A stretch of DNA of 64,000 nucleotides, from assembly GCF_019733395.1 (NCBI RefSeq), contig NZ_JAIHOO010000001.1, positions 3,224,501 through 3,288,500 on the forward strand, in the 5' to 3' direction. The position numbers and the translations under genes are program-made. This stretch comes from Lysobacter sp. BMK333-48F3 (GTDB lineage: Bacteria > Pseudomonadota > Gammaproteobacteria > Xanthomonadales > Xanthomonadaceae). Below are positions 42,955 to 51,414 of the stretch, one piece after another. The notes under the pieces were generated by a model, which saw only the letters and a program-made list of their open reading frames with translations, had not been told where the DNA came from and did no database searches. Each line of letters opens with the position of its first letter. Within the stretch, counting starts at the first letter, position 1.

Positions 42955-43191
42955 ATGAAGATCAGGACGATGAAGGGCAAGGCGATCGCATTCGTGGCGA
43001 TCGTGTTGATGAGCGCCGCCGGTACCGTCGCCGCGATTCCGGCGCCGGGCACCTGCACCGCGGAAAACCAGGGCCAGCGGGTCACCGAACGCTCCTGGGA
43101 CGGCAGCTCGCGGATCTATCTGTGCGACGAAGGCGTGTGGCAGACCTACGCGATCTGCGACCGCTACGGCCGCTGCGTCATCGTGATCTGA
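42955..43191 (+). CDS. Secreted 4-cysteine mini-protein, paralogue B
   Basis: This 78-residue paralogue of the preceding gene has signal MKIRTMKGKAIAFVAIVLM and the shared core GTCTAENQGQRV. It has four cysteines in the same positions and the same ending RCVIVI. Residues differ mainly in the loop after QGQRV (TERSWDGSS versus KEYGANGTS). The start at 42955 has GAGGC nearby. Conservation of signal, cysteines and C-terminus but not of the central loop suggests selection on structure, with a variable surface. A terminator follows at 43261. Confidence 0.75.
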   Translation: MKIRTMKGKAIAFVAIVLMSAAGTVAAIPAPGTCTAENQGQRVTERSWDGSSRIYLCDEGVWQTYAICDRYGRCVIVI

Positions 43192-43260
43192 GCCCTCGCG
43201 CCGGCGCTCCGGGCCGTCTGCAACACGGCGGCCCGGCGCCGGCCGGCCAACGCGATATCG

Positions 43261-43287
43261 ACGGGGCGCCTGCGGGCGCCCCGTTTT
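43261..43287 (+). terminator. Intrinsic terminator after the mini-protein pair
   Basis: A 10-bp stem (ACGGGGCGCC at 43261-43270 with 43275-43284) and loop TGCG are followed by TTTCGTT. It is nearly identical to the terminator at 42401, as if duplicated with the local genes. Confidence 0.85.
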
Positions 43288-43295
43288 CGTTGGCC

Positions 43296-43571
43296 GCCGC
43301 CCTCATCCGCCCTGCGGGCACCTTCTCGGCTCTGCACTTCCTGCGGTCGCCGCAAGCGGGAGAAGGGAAGAGCAGAAGCGATGTAGGGGGGCGGCTGGCA
43401 GAAGGGGAGAGGACCGCCGCGTATCGCCCCCTCTCCCGCTTGCGGGAGAGGGCTGGGGTGAGGGTGGGGCGAAAGCCTCCAGGCCAGGCTAAAGCCCTGG
43501 GCCGACACCAAACCCCAATCCCCAATCCCCAATCCCGAATCCCGAATCCCGAATCCCGAATCCCGAATCCC
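43296..43571. repeat. Composite intergenic repeat: hairpins and heptamer array
   Basis: This part of the 460-bp gap before nhaC holds a strong hairpin at 43429-43452 (CCCTCTCCCGC arm, 11-bp stem) within the widespread CTGGGGTGAGGGT-type repeat. A related hairpin lies at about 43322-43364. A heptamer array at 43513-43571 has three CCCCAAT then five CCCGAAT units, with 59 bp in total. On the minus strand the array reads GGGATTC, capable of forming a G-quadruplex. I see no gene in it. Confidence 0.8.
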
Positions 43572-43651
43572 AGCTTTCCACCCCCGGCACTCGACATTCG
43601 TGATGCTGCGCTGCAAAATCGCCCAGTTTTCTATTCCATTCGGATGAAGAG

Positions 43652-44995
43652 ATGAATGATCCGTCCCGCCCCGGCGCGCCCCTCTCGCCGAGCGCGCTGG
43701 CGCTGAGCCCGCTGCTGGTGTTCCTGGCCCTGTTCTTCGGCGCCGGGCTGTACTTCACCGCGCACGGCGATGCGATGGGCTTCTATCAGCTGCACGCGCC
43801 GGTGGCGATCCTGCCGGCGCTGGCGCTGGCCGCCTTCATCGCCTGGCGGCGCGGGATCAAGCCGCTGGACACCCTGCTGCAGGGCATGGGCGACCACAAC
43901 GTGGTGCTGATGTGCCTGATCTTCCTGCTCGCCGGCGGCTTCGTCGAAGTGTCCAAGGCGATCGGCGCGGTCGACGCGATCGTCGCGCTCGGGGTCGGCA
44001 ACGTGCATCCGGCGCTGCTGCTGCCGGCGCTGTTCGTGGTCGCCGGCTTCATCTCGATGTCGCTGGGCACTTCGATGGGCACGATCGCCGCGGTCGCGCC
44101 CATCGCGTTGGGCGTGTCCGACGCCTCCGGCCTAGACCGCGCCCTGGTGCTGGGCGCGGTGATCGGCGGCGCCACCTTCGGCGACAACCTGTCGGTGATC
44201 TCCGATACCGCGATCGTCGCCAGCCGCACCCAGGGCTGCACCATGCGCGAGAAGTTCCGCGAGAACTTCAAGCTGGCCCTGCCGGCGGCGCTGGCGACCC
44301 TGGTGCTGCTCGGTTTCCTCGGCGAGACCGCGCCGGTGGAAACGCCGGATCCGGTCTCGCCGTGGCTGATCCTGCCCTATCTGATCGTGCTCGGCCTGGC
44401 CATCGCCGGGATCGACGTGATCATCGTGCTGAGCCTGGGCCTGGTGGTGGCCGGCCTGTTCGGCGTGTTCTTCGCCGAGGACTTCGGTTTCGCCGCCTAC
44501 ACCAGCCATATCTGGGACGGCTTCGAGAGCATGGTCGAGATCACCCTGCTGTCCTTGCTGGTCGGCGGCCTGGGCGCGCTGATGAAGGCGGCCGGCGGGC
44601 TGGCCTGGTTGGCCCAGGTGATCGGCAAGTTCGCCCGTGGCCACCGCAGCCGCCGCGCCGGCGAGATCAGCATCGCCGCGCTGTCGGCGACCACCGACGT
44701 GTTCACCGCCAACAACACGGTCGCGATCCTGATCAGCGGCGGCCTGGCCCGCGACGTCGCCCAGCAGCACGGCGTGCCGCCGGCGCGCGCGGCCAGCGTG
44801 CTCGACATCTTCGCCTGCGTGACCCAGGGCGTGCTGCCCTACGGCGCGCAGATCCTGCTCGCCGCGTCGCTGAGCAAGGTCTCGCCGCTGCAACTGGTCG
44901 GCAACGTCCACTACAGCTGGCTGCTCGGCGGGATCACCCTGGTGGCGATGCTGTGGCCTGCGCGCAAGCGCGCGGCCGAGGCGGCGGCGGGCTGA
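43652..44995 (+). CDS. nhaC: Na+/H+ antiporter, NhaC family
   Basis: This 447-residue inner-membrane protein has about twelve hydrophobic segments and the NhaC pattern. Landmarks are GMGDHNVVLMCLIFLLAGGFVE, SMSLGTSMGTIAAVAPIALG and VIGGATFGDNLSVISDTAI (the conserved GDNLSPISDTT-like motif near residues 172-185). In the second half ATTDVFTANNTVAILISGGLARD is typical. It exchanges sodium and protons across the membrane and serves pH and salt balance. It stands alone, behind a long repeat-filled gap, and faces mltD tail to tail. Confidence 0.93.
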   Translation: MNDPSRPGAPLSPSALALSPLLVFLALFFGAGLYFTAHGDAMGFYQLHAPVAILPALALAAFIAWRRGIKPLDTLLQGMGDHNVVLMCLIFLLAGGFVEVSKAIGAVDAIVALGVGNVHPALLLPALFVVAGFISMSLGTSMGTIAAVAPIALGVSDASGLDRALVLGAVIGGATFGDNLSVISDTAIVASRTQGCTMREKFRENFKLALPAALATLVLLGFLGETAPVETPDPVSPWLILPYLIVLGLAIAGIDVIIVLSLGLVVAGLFGVFFAEDFGFAAYTSHIWDGFESMVEITLLSLLVGGLGALMKAAGGLAWLAQVIGKFARGHRSRRAGEISIAALSATTDVFTANNTVAILISGGLARDVAQQHGVPPARAASVLDIFACVTQGVLPYGAQILLAASLSKVSPLQLVGNVHYSWLLGGITLVAMLWPARKRAAEAAAG

Positions 44996-45145
44996 GCGCG
45001 CTGGCGCGCCAGGCGCAGCGCGCGAGCGATTCGCCCCAACCCGGCCGACCGTCTGCGTGGGGACGGGCAATAGGCAAGGACCGCGCCGATCGCCTGCGGC
45101 GCTGACCCGGTTCGCTGCCGCCGCCGGTTCCGGCCCGGCCGGGGT

Positions 45146-46381
45146 TCAGTCCTGCTTGCGCCCTGGCGCGTCGATCAGCAAGGCCTGGCCCGGCTTGAGC
45201 ACGGCCTTGGGACTCAGGCCGTTGCGCTGCAGCAGGTCGGCGACGCGGATCCGGTAGCGCTTGGCGATGGTCCAGGCATTGTCGCCGCGGCCGACGGTAT
45301 GGCGGCGGCCGGCGCCGGGCTCGCCCGGCGGCGCGGCGTCGGCTGAGGTACGGGTGAGCGGGGCGTCGGCGGCGGAGCCTTCGATGGCGCTGGCCGGGCT
45401 CGAGGGCAGCGCGCCTTCGGCCACGGCCACCTCGGCCGCGACCGGCCCGGGCGAGCCGATCGCCGGCTTGGCCACCGCCAGCAACGGCGCGCGCTTGCCG
45501 CCGGCGCGGGCGATGCGGCCGTCGCGGAAGGCCGGGTTCAGGCGCAGCAGCCGGGCCGGGTCCTGGTCGGTGCGCGCGGCCCACTCGCCGATGCTGTCGA
45601 CGTCGGCCGGCACCTGCACCGCCTCCAGCCGCGGCACCGGGCGGTCCAGCGCGGCCAGCCACTCGTCGCGGTCGTCGGCCTGTTCCATCAGGCAGGACAG
45701 GGCGTGCAGCTTGCGCACATAGGCGGTGGTGATCTCGGACAGGCCGCTGAGGCTGTCGTGGCGGGTCTGGGCGATCGGCGTGCCGGCGCGCCGGACCGCG
45801 TTGAGCACCCGGTACTCGCCGGCGTTGTAGGCCATCACCGTCAGCCGCCAGTCGCCGCCGAACATGCCGTGCAAGGTCTTGAGGTAGCGCACCGCGGCCT
45901 GGGTCGACTCGACCGGCGACAGGCGGCCGTCGTAGCCCTCGCGGATCGGCACGCGATGGTTGCGCGCGGTCATCGCGATCATCTGCCACAGCCCGGCCGG
46001 GCCGGCGGCGCTGCGCGCGCCGGGGCGGTAGCCGCTTTCGACGAACGGAATCAGCGCGTACTCGGTCGGCAGGCTGGCCTCGCGCAGCGCGTCGACCACG
46101 TAGCCGAACAGCGGCAGCAGGTCGTCGTCGGAACGGGCCAGGCGCTTGGGCGCGGTGGCGAAGTGCTGGCGCCAGCGGCTGCTGACCCCGGGCTCGCAGC
46201 TCGGGTCGGCCAGGCCCTCGCGGAAGCGGCGGTAGATCTCGCGGCCGTTGCGGGTGCTGGCGGCGGCCTCGTCGGCGGCGGGCTCGGCCGCAGCCGCCGG
46301 CGCGGCGCCGAGGGCGAGCGCGCAGGCCAGGGCCGCGCCCAGGGCGAGCCGGCGGACGCCGTGCGAGGCGGCCGCGTTCAC
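45146..46381 (-). CDS. mltD: Membrane-bound lytic murein transglycosylase D
   Basis: This 411-residue peptidoglycan lyase cuts glycan strands to give anhydro-muropeptides. The start is GTG at 46381 (VNAAASHGVRRLALG), overlapping the gloB stop. A signal peptide ending AAAAEP follows. The transglycosylase domain has the catalytic Glu in IPFVESGYRPGARSAAGPAG (near residue 121), then LWQMIAMTARNHR and MAYNAGEYRVLN. A LysM domain at residues about 355-405 (HTVGRGDNAWTIAKRYRI) binds the cell wall. E. coli MltD has two LysM repeats, and I see one here. Position next to gloB, rnhA and dnaQ repeats the order known from E. coli. Confidence 0.93.
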   Translation of the reverse strand: MNAAASHGVRRLALGAALACALALGAAPAAAAEPAADEAAASTRNGREIYRRFREGLADPSCEPGVSSRWRQHFATAPKRLARSDDDLLPLFGYVVDALREASLPTEYALIPFVESGYRPGARSAAGPAGLWQMIAMTARNHRVPIREGYDGRLSPVESTQAAVRYLKTLHGMFGGDWRLTVMAYNAGEYRVLNAVRRAGTPIAQTRHDSLSGLSEITTAYVRKLHALSCLMEQADDRDEWLAALDRPVPRLEAVQVPADVDSIGEWAARTDQDPARLLRLNPAFRDGRIARAGGKRAPLLAVAKPAIGSPGPVAAEVAVAEGALPSSPASAIEGSAADAPLTRTSADAAPPGEPGAGRRHTVGRGDNAWTIAKRYRIRVADLLQRNGLSPKAVLKPGQALLIDAPGRKQD

Positions 46382-47166
46382 GCCTGGAACCCGTCTTTCC
46401 AGCGCCGCAATTCGGCGAAGGCTTCTACCTCGTCGGCCGGCGCGCGGCCGAGCCGGGCGGTCAGCGAACGCAGCACCGCGGCTTCGCGGCTGCGCAGGAA
46501 GGGGTTGGTCGCGCGCTCCTCGGCGAGCGAGCTGGGAACCGAGGGGCGTCCGGCGTTGCGCATGGTCTGGGCCTGTTCGATGCGGCGCCGCAGCGCCGGA
46601 TTGTCGGGTTCGACCACGCGCGCGAAGGCGGCGTTGGCCAGGGTGTATTCGTGTCCGCAACAGACCCGGGTGTCGTCCGGCAGGGCGGCCAGCCGGGTCA
46701 GCGAGCTCAGCATCTGCGCGGCGGTACCTTCGAACAAGCGGCCGCAGCCCAGGCTGAACAAGGTGTCGCCGCTGAACAGCAGGCGCTGCCCGTCGCTGCC
46801 GCTGCGGTCCAGGTAATAGGCGACGTGGCTGCGGGTGTGGCCGGGCACGGCCAGGACCTGCAGGGTCCAGCCGGCGACATGGACCCGAACCCCGTCGTCG
46901 ACCCGCACCGTGGCCTGGTCGATGCGTTCGTCGTCGGGAGCGAACACCGGCAGGCCGGGCCAGCGCTCGCACAGCGCGGCGGTGCCGCCGATGTGGTCGT
47001 TGTGGTGGTGGGTCAGCAGGACCCCGACCGGGCGCAGGCCGTTGGCGGCCGCGGCCAGCACCGGCGCGGCGTCGCCCGGATCGACGATCAGCGCGGTCTC
47101 GTCGTCGCTGCCGCACAGGGCCCAGATGTAGTTGTCGCTGAGGGCGGGCAGGGCGAGCAGCCGCAT
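46378..47166 (-). CDS. gloB: Hydroxyacylglutathione hydrolase (glyoxalase II)
   Basis: This 262-residue metallo-beta-lactamase-fold enzyme hydrolyses S-lactoylglutathione, the second step of methylglyoxal detoxification. The metal motif THHHNDHIGG lies at residues 53-62, further ligands in VPGHTRSHVAYY and FSGDTLFSLGCGRLFEGT, and the last histidine in CCGHEYTLANAAFA. The C-terminal glutathione-binding region (ERATNPFLRS) is present. Its stop overlaps the mltD start (GTGA). It is divergent from the yafS-like methyltransferase across a 299-bp region in which I see no gene. Confidence 0.96.
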   Translation of the reverse strand: MRLLALPALSDNYIWALCGSDDETALIVDPGDAAPVLAAAANGLRPVGVLLTHHHNDHIGGTAALCERWPGLPVFAPDDERIDQATVRVDDGVRVHVAGWTLQVLAVPGHTRSHVAYYLDRSGSDGQRLLFSGDTLFSLGCGRLFEGTAAQMLSSLTRLAALPDDTRVCCGHEYTLANAAFARVVEPDNPALRRRIEQAQTMRNAGRPSVPSSLAEERATNPFLRSREAAVLRSLTARLGRAPADEVEAFAELRRWKDGFQA

Positions 47167-47465
47167 CGTCGGTCTCCTGGCGGACGCCGGCGGCGCGCCG
47201 TCGGCGTGGGCGGGTGGCTGGGCTGGTCCGGCCGGCGCCGCAGGCGCACAGTCCGGGCGAGCGCCCGCCGCGGTCGGGGCCGGCCCAGGGCCGGCCGCCG
47301 GTCGGTACGCGGGGAGGGCGGCTCGTCGCCGCCGGCGATGGCCGGACCACGCCGGCGTAACCGCGATCTGCGACCATGGCGGCGAACTCCGGCTCCGTCC
47401 GGGCGCCGCTTTCGGCGCCGCCGACGGTCCCCGCCAGTTCCGCCCCGTCCCTGCGAGACGCGACC

Positions 47466-48176
47466 ATGCCCGCCCTGTCCCACGGCCGTCAACCCGAAGT
47501 CGACCCCGCCGGCGCCCTGCGCTGGTTCGGCGAGGTCGCTGGGCAAGGCCTGCTCGAGGTCGAGGCGGCGGCGATGAGCCGGGTCCTGGCGGCCAGTCCG
47601 GCCTTGCCCTGGGCCTGGTTCGGGTTGCCCGCGGCGTCGGCGCCGGGCGGGCGCGGGGTGGCCCTGCGCCGCAGCCGCTACGGCTTCGACGGCGCGGTCC
47701 GCTGCCGGCTGCCGCTGCCGCTGGCCAGCGAGGCCTTCGGCGCGGTCCTGCTGCAGCACGTGTTCGACGACGGCGCCGACCCGCGGCCGTTGCTGAGCGA
47801 ATGCGCGCGGATCCTGGCCCCGGGCGGGCGGCTGTGGCTGGCGACCCTGAACCCCTGGAGCCCCTACCGGCTGCGCTGGGCGCGTAGCGGCCTGATCGCC
47901 CGCGACGCCGGCCACTGGCAGGCGATGCTGCGCAGCTCGGGCTTTTCCTCCGATGCGGTCAGCCTGCAATGGCTGGGGCCGCGCTGGCGGGTCGCCCACG
48001 GCGACGCCGGGGTGGCCGCGGCCGATGTGTTCCGCGCCGGAGTCGCGCTGACCCTGACCAAGCGCGTGCATGCGGCGATTCCGCCGCCGCGGCTGCAGGT
48101 GCTGCGCTGGCAGGGCAGCGGCGGATTGATTCCGCGCGCCCAGCGCGGCTCGACCCGGGGCGCGCAACGGCGATAA
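47466..48176 (+). CDS. YafS-like SAM-dependent methyltransferase
   Basis: This 236-residue class I methyltransferase-type protein starts at MPALSHGRQ (47466). A longer frame from 47376 adds thirty Ser/Ala/Pro-rich residues. The region [23 protein letters not shown] (near residues 112-134) is the post-motif II segment of the fold. The usual glycine-rich motif I is poorly conserved ([15 protein letters not shown]), so cofactor binding is uncertain. Its place between gloB and rnhA matches E. coli yafS. The function is unknown in either organism. The gene ends 31 bp before rnhA and reads the same way. Confidence 0.85.
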   Translation: MPALSHGRQPEVDPAGALRWFGEVAGQGLLEVEAAAMSRVLAASPALPWAWFGLPAASAPGGRGVALRRSRYGFDGAVRCRLPLPLASEAFGAVLLQHVFDDGADPRPLLSECARILAPGGRLWLATLNPWSPYRLRWARSGLIARDAGHWQAMLRSSGFSSDAVSLQWLGPRWRVAHGDAGVAAADVFRAGVALTLTKRVHAAIPPPRLQVLRWQGSGGLIPRAQRGSTRGAQRR

Positions 48177-48207
48177 TGTCCGGCTGCCGTTCAAGAGAAA
48201 CCGCTGC

Positions 48208-48678
48208 GTGAGCCAAACCAGTCCGGGCGCCGACAAGCTCGTGGAAATCAACACCGACGGCGCCTGCCTCGGCAACCCCGGCCCCGGCGGCTGGGCCGCG
48301 CTGCTGCGCTACAAGGGGCGCGAGCGCGAGCTGTCCGGCGGCGAGCCGGACACCACCAACAACCGCATGGAGCTGATGGGCGCGATCATGGGCCTGGAAG
48401 CGCTCAACGAACCGTGCAAGGTGGTGCTGACCACCGACTCGCAGTACGTGCGCCAGGGCATCACCCAGTGGATCAACAACTGGGTGCGCAAGGGCTGGAA
48501 GACCGCCGGCGGCGACCCGGTCAAGAACCGCGACCTGTGGGAGCGCCTGCACGCCGCGAGCCTGCGCCATTCGATCGAGTGGAAGTGGGTCAAGGGCCAT
48601 TCCGGCGACCCGGACAACGAGCGCGTGGACACGCTGGCGCGGGTGCAGGCGGAGCGGCTGCGGCCCTACCGACCGTAA
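48208..48678 (+). CDS. rnhA: Ribonuclease HI
   Basis: This 156-residue RNase HI removes RNA from RNA-DNA hybrids. The four catalytic acidic residues are visible: Asp in [16 protein letters not shown], Glu in [10 protein letters not shown], Asp in [11 protein letters not shown], and Asp in NERVDTLAR. The [14 protein letters not shown] handle segment is typical. The start is GTG at 48208 ([19 protein letters not shown]). It is followed by a tandem hairpin array and then dnaQ. Confidence 0.97.
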   Translation: MSQTSPGADKLVEINTDGACLGNPGPGGWAALLRYKGRERELSGGEPDTTNNRMELMGAIMGLEALNEPCKVVLTTDSQYVRQGITQWINNWVRKGWKTAGGDPVKNRDLWERLHAASLRHSIEWKWVKGHSGDPDNERVDTLARVQAERLRPYRP

Positions 48679-48710
48679 TGCATCAACGAGCGAAGACCGG
48701 GAGCGGCGCA

Positions 48711-48830
48711 GAGCAACCTCGCACGCGACGAGGTCGCCTAGTGCCGAGCAACCTCGCACGCGACGAGGCCGCCTAGTGCCGAGCAACCTCGCACGCGACG
48801 AGGTCGCCTGGCGACGAGCAACCTCCCGCA
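48711..48830. repeat. 35-bp tandem hairpin array between rnhA and dnaQ
   Basis: There are three 35-bp units (48711-48745, 48746-48780, 48781-48815) plus a 15-bp partial fourth. Units 1 and 2 differ at one base. Each unit contains ACCTCG, a 7-nt spacer and CGAGGT, giving a small hairpin. It fills the gap between rnhA and dnaQ and could affect read-through. Confidence 0.85.
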
Positions 48831-48862
48831 CGCTCGCTCCCGGCATCTGAGACAATCCCCCC

Positions 48863-49597
48863 ATGCGCCAAATCATCCTGGACACCGAAACCACCGGCCT
48901 GAGCTGGGAGCGCGGCAACCGCGTGGTCGAAATCGGCTGCGTCGAGTTCGTCGAGCGCCGCCCGACCGGCCGCACCTATCACCAGTACATCAAGCCCGAT
49001 TGCGAGTTCGAGGCCGGCGCGCAGGAAGTCACCGGCCTGTCGCTGGAGCGGCTGGCCAACGAACCGCGCATGGAAGCGGTGGTCGAGGAGTTCCTGGCCT
49101 TCATCCAGGGCGCCGAGCTGATCATCCACAACGCGGCCTTCGACGTCGGCTTCCTCAACAACGAGCTGTCGATCTGCGGCGCCCAGTACGGCAAGCTCGG
49201 CGACCACGTCAGCAACATCGAGGACTCGCTGCTGCTGGCGCGGCAGCGCTTCCCCGGCCAGCGCAATTCGCTGGACGCGCTGTGCAAGCGGCTGGGCGTG
49301 GACAACTCGCACCGCCAGCTGCACGGCGCGCTGCTCGACGCCCAGATCCTCGGCGAGGTCTACATCGCCCTGACCTCGGGCCAGGAAGAGATCGGCTTCG
49401 GCGACACTGCGGTGGCGGCGCAGGACGCCCAGGTCAGCCTCCAGGTCGACCTCGGCGCGGCGCGGCCGCGGGTGGTGGTGCACGCCGACGAACTGGCCGC
49501 GCACCGCGCGCGGCTGGAAAAGCTGCGCAAGAAGGCCGGCAAGTGCGTGTGGGACCAGGTCCTGCCGGAACCGGCGCTGGAAGCGGCCGAGGCCTGA
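48863..49597 (+). CDS. dnaQ: DNA polymerase III epsilon subunit (proofreading exonuclease)
   Basis: This 244-residue proofreading 3'-5' exonuclease shows Exo I ILDTETTGLSW (residues 5-15), Exo II HNAAFDVGFLNNEL near 93, and Exo III epsilon HRQLHGALLDAQILGEVY near 155. The C-terminal tail (LEKLRKKAGKCVWDQ) would contact the alpha subunit. It follows rnhA on the same strand, as in many gammaproteobacteria, with the hairpin array between them. Confidence 0.97.
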   Translation: MRQIILDTETTGLSWERGNRVVEIGCVEFVERRPTGRTYHQYIKPDCEFEAGAQEVTGLSLERLANEPRMEAVVEEFLAFIQGAELIIHNAAFDVGFLNNELSICGAQYGKLGDHVSNIEDSLLLARQRFPGQRNSLDALCKRLGVDNSHRQLHGALLDAQILGEVYIALTSGQEEIGFGDTAVAAQDAQVSLQVDLGAARPRVVVHADELAAHRARLEKLRKKAGKCVWDQVLPEPALEAAEA

Positions 49598-49716
49598 GCG
49601 CGCGAGCCGCGCACGCAAAGCGCGCGCCGGTCCGCGGCGCGGCTTTGGAAATGTTTGGAATTTCTTGGTTCTTCGGGCGCTCGTCTAAAAACGCCCGTCG
49701 GCCGGGCCGGCGCGGC

Positions 49717-50421
49717 TCAGTGGCTGCGCACCAGCACCACGGTGACGTTGTCCGAACCGCCGCCGTCCAGGGCCGCGGCGACCAGCGAATCGACGCATTC
49801 CTGCGCGCTGCAATCGTTGTGCGCCAGCACCCGGGCGATGCTGCGGTCGTCGACCTCTTCGGTCAGGCCGTCGCTGCACAGCAGCAACTGCATGCCCGAG
49901 CGCAGTTCGCCGGTCATGGTCTCGACGTTGAGATTGCGCGGGTCGGTCACTCCCAGCGCCTGGGTCACCACGTTGCGGTGCGGATGGCTGCGCGCCTGTT
50001 CGTGGGTGATCGCGCCGTTGGCGATCAGCTCCTGGACGTAGCTGTGGTCCTGCGAGAGCTGGGCCAGATGGCCGTCGCGCCACAGGTAGACCCGGCTGTC
50101 GCCGACCCAGGCCACTTCGAAGCGGTTGCCGGCGATGCGCGCGGCGACCACGGTGGTGCCCATCGGCAGGGCTTCGTTGCGCCGCCGCGACATGCGGATG
50201 ATCTCTTCGTCGGCGATCCGGATCGCCTGCGCCAGCGCGGTGCCGTTGCGCACTTCGCGCACGATCACCTCGCGCGCCAGCGCGCTGGCGACCTCGCCGT
50301 ATTCGTGGCCGCCCATGCCGTCGGCGACCAGCCACAGCCCGAGTTCGCTGTCACCGTAGTAGGTGTCTTCGTTGAGTTCGCGGCGCAGGCCGACGTGCGT
50401 GAGGTGTCCGAATTCGATCAT
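49717..50421 (-). CDS. PP2C-type serine/threonine phosphatase
   Basis: This 234-residue metal-dependent phosphatase has the PP2C motifs FGHLTHVGLRRELNEDTYY, LWLVADGMGGHEYGEVAS, GTTVVAARI, WVGDSRVYLWRDGHL, LLLCSDGLTEEV and GGGSDNVTVVLVR in the proper order. The ATG at 50421 starts directly at the first strand; longer frames upstream are unlikely. It resembles stand-alone Stp/PrpC phosphatases that reverse Ser/Thr kinase action. No kinase gene is adjacent, so its partner is elsewhere. No gene is visible in the 336-bp stretch between it and tRNA-Ser, apart from the tRNA terminator. Confidence 0.95.
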   Translation of the reverse strand: MIEFGHLTHVGLRRELNEDTYYGDSELGLWLVADGMGGHEYGEVASALAREVIVREVRNGTALAQAIRIADEEIIRMSRRRNEALPMGTTVVAARIAGNRFEVAWVGDSRVYLWRDGHLAQLSQDHSYVQELIANGAITHEQARSHPHRNVVTQALGVTDPRNLNVETMTGELRSGMQLLLCSDGLTEEVDDRSIARVLAHNDCSAQECVDSLVAAALDGGGSDNVTVVLVRSH

Positions 50422-50716
50422 CTGCCGGTCGTGCCGTTCGCGTCCGTCGTGTGCGCCAATGCAATGAACGGAATCATCGCGGTCCAGCGGCCGCGTAGCA
50501 AGAAAGCGTGATCCCTGCACGGCTTCATGCACGAGGGTGGATGAAGGCCGTGTATGCGTTCGATAACGTGGCCCGGCTGCAGGCGTGAGTCGCGTGCCTG
50601 CAAGCGGGGTAGCCGGCAGCCTGGCCCGCGCCGGCCGAACCGGCGATGAAGCCCGCCTCGCTGCCGGACTGGCCGCACGCTCGCGTGGACGAGCGTGTCG
50701 CCGGGACCGGCGCCGG

Positions 50717-50744
50717 AAAACAAAACGGGCCCCGAGGGGCCCGT
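50717..50744 (-). terminator. Terminator of tRNA-Ser
   Basis: On the minus strand an 8-bp stem (ACGGGCCC and its complement, 50725-50732 and 50737-50744) with loop CTCG is followed by TTTTGTTTT. It lies 13 bp after the tRNA. Confidence 0.9.
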
Positions 50745-50757
50745 CGTGTTGCGTATC

Positions 50758-50848
<91 letters not shown>

Positions 50849-50867
50849 GGGTGCGTGCGAGCCGAGA

Positions 50868-50896
50868 ATGATACGGGGTGCCGCGCCCGCCGACAA
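50868..50896 (-). promoter_or_regulatory. Sigma-70 promoter of tRNA-Ser
   Basis: TTGTCG (-35, 50896-50891), a 17-bp spacer and TATCAT (-10, 50873-50868) predict a start near 50861, about 13 nt before the tRNA. Confidence 0.6.
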
Positions 50897-50978
50897 GCGC
50901 TTCGTGCCGGGCCGCCCGGCGACCCGGATCGTCGCGGGCTACACTAGCCGCCCCTACGCTGACGAACGGCTGCGCGAC

Positions 50979-51386
50979 ATGTCCGAAATCCTGGTTCCGG
51001 TGTCCTTTGGCGAACTGCTCGACAAGATCGCGATCCTGCAGATCAAGTCCGAGCGCATGAGCGACGAGGCCAAGCTGGCCAACGTGCGCAACGAGCTGAC
51101 CGCGCTGGAGAAGACCTGGATGGCGCACCCGGCCGCCGGCCACGACATCGTCCGCCTGCGCGCCGACCTCAAGGCGGTCAACGAGCGCCTGTGGGTGATC
51201 GAGGACGACATCCGGATCAAGGAAAAGCGCCAGGAATTCGACGCCGAGTTCATCCGCCTGGCGCGCTCGGTCTACGTCGAGAACGACGAGCGCGCGCGGG
51301 TCAAGAAGCAGATCAACATCGCCCTGGGCTCGACCTACGTCGAAGAGAAGTCCTACCAGGACTACGGCAGCGGCCCGATCGGCTGA
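50979..51386 (+). CDS. DUF6165-type protein of unknown function
   Basis: This is a 135-residue, charged, mostly helical cytosolic protein starting MSEILVPVSFGELLDKIAILQIK. The pattern of this N-terminus and LWVIEDDIRIKEKRQEFDAEFI matches a conserved family of unknown function (remembered as DUF6165) that is often near sugar or LPS genes. A coiled-coil tendency is visible at residues 20-110. A lipopolysaccharide glycosyltransferase and Kdo kinase lie 1-2 kb away. It is divergent from tRNA-Ser. Confidence 0.8.
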   Translation: MSEILVPVSFGELLDKIAILQIKSERMSDEAKLANVRNELTALEKTWMAHPAAGHDIVRLRADLKAVNERLWVIEDDIRIKEKRQEFDAEFIRLARSVYVENDERARVKKQINIALGSTYVEEKSYQDYGSGPIG

Positions 51387-51414
51387 GCGCCGCGCCGCGG
51401 GCCGCGCCCGCGGC

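Noticed and set aside
47167..47465. Upstream extension of the yafS-like gene to 47376
   Set aside because: The extra thirty residues are Ser/Ala/Pro-rich and unlike the start of the E. coli counterpart. The region is more likely the divergent promoter with gloB.
49598..49716. Possible terminator hairpin between dnaQ and the PP2C gene
   Set aside because: Only a 6-bp stem with a 12-nt loop is visible; too weak to list.
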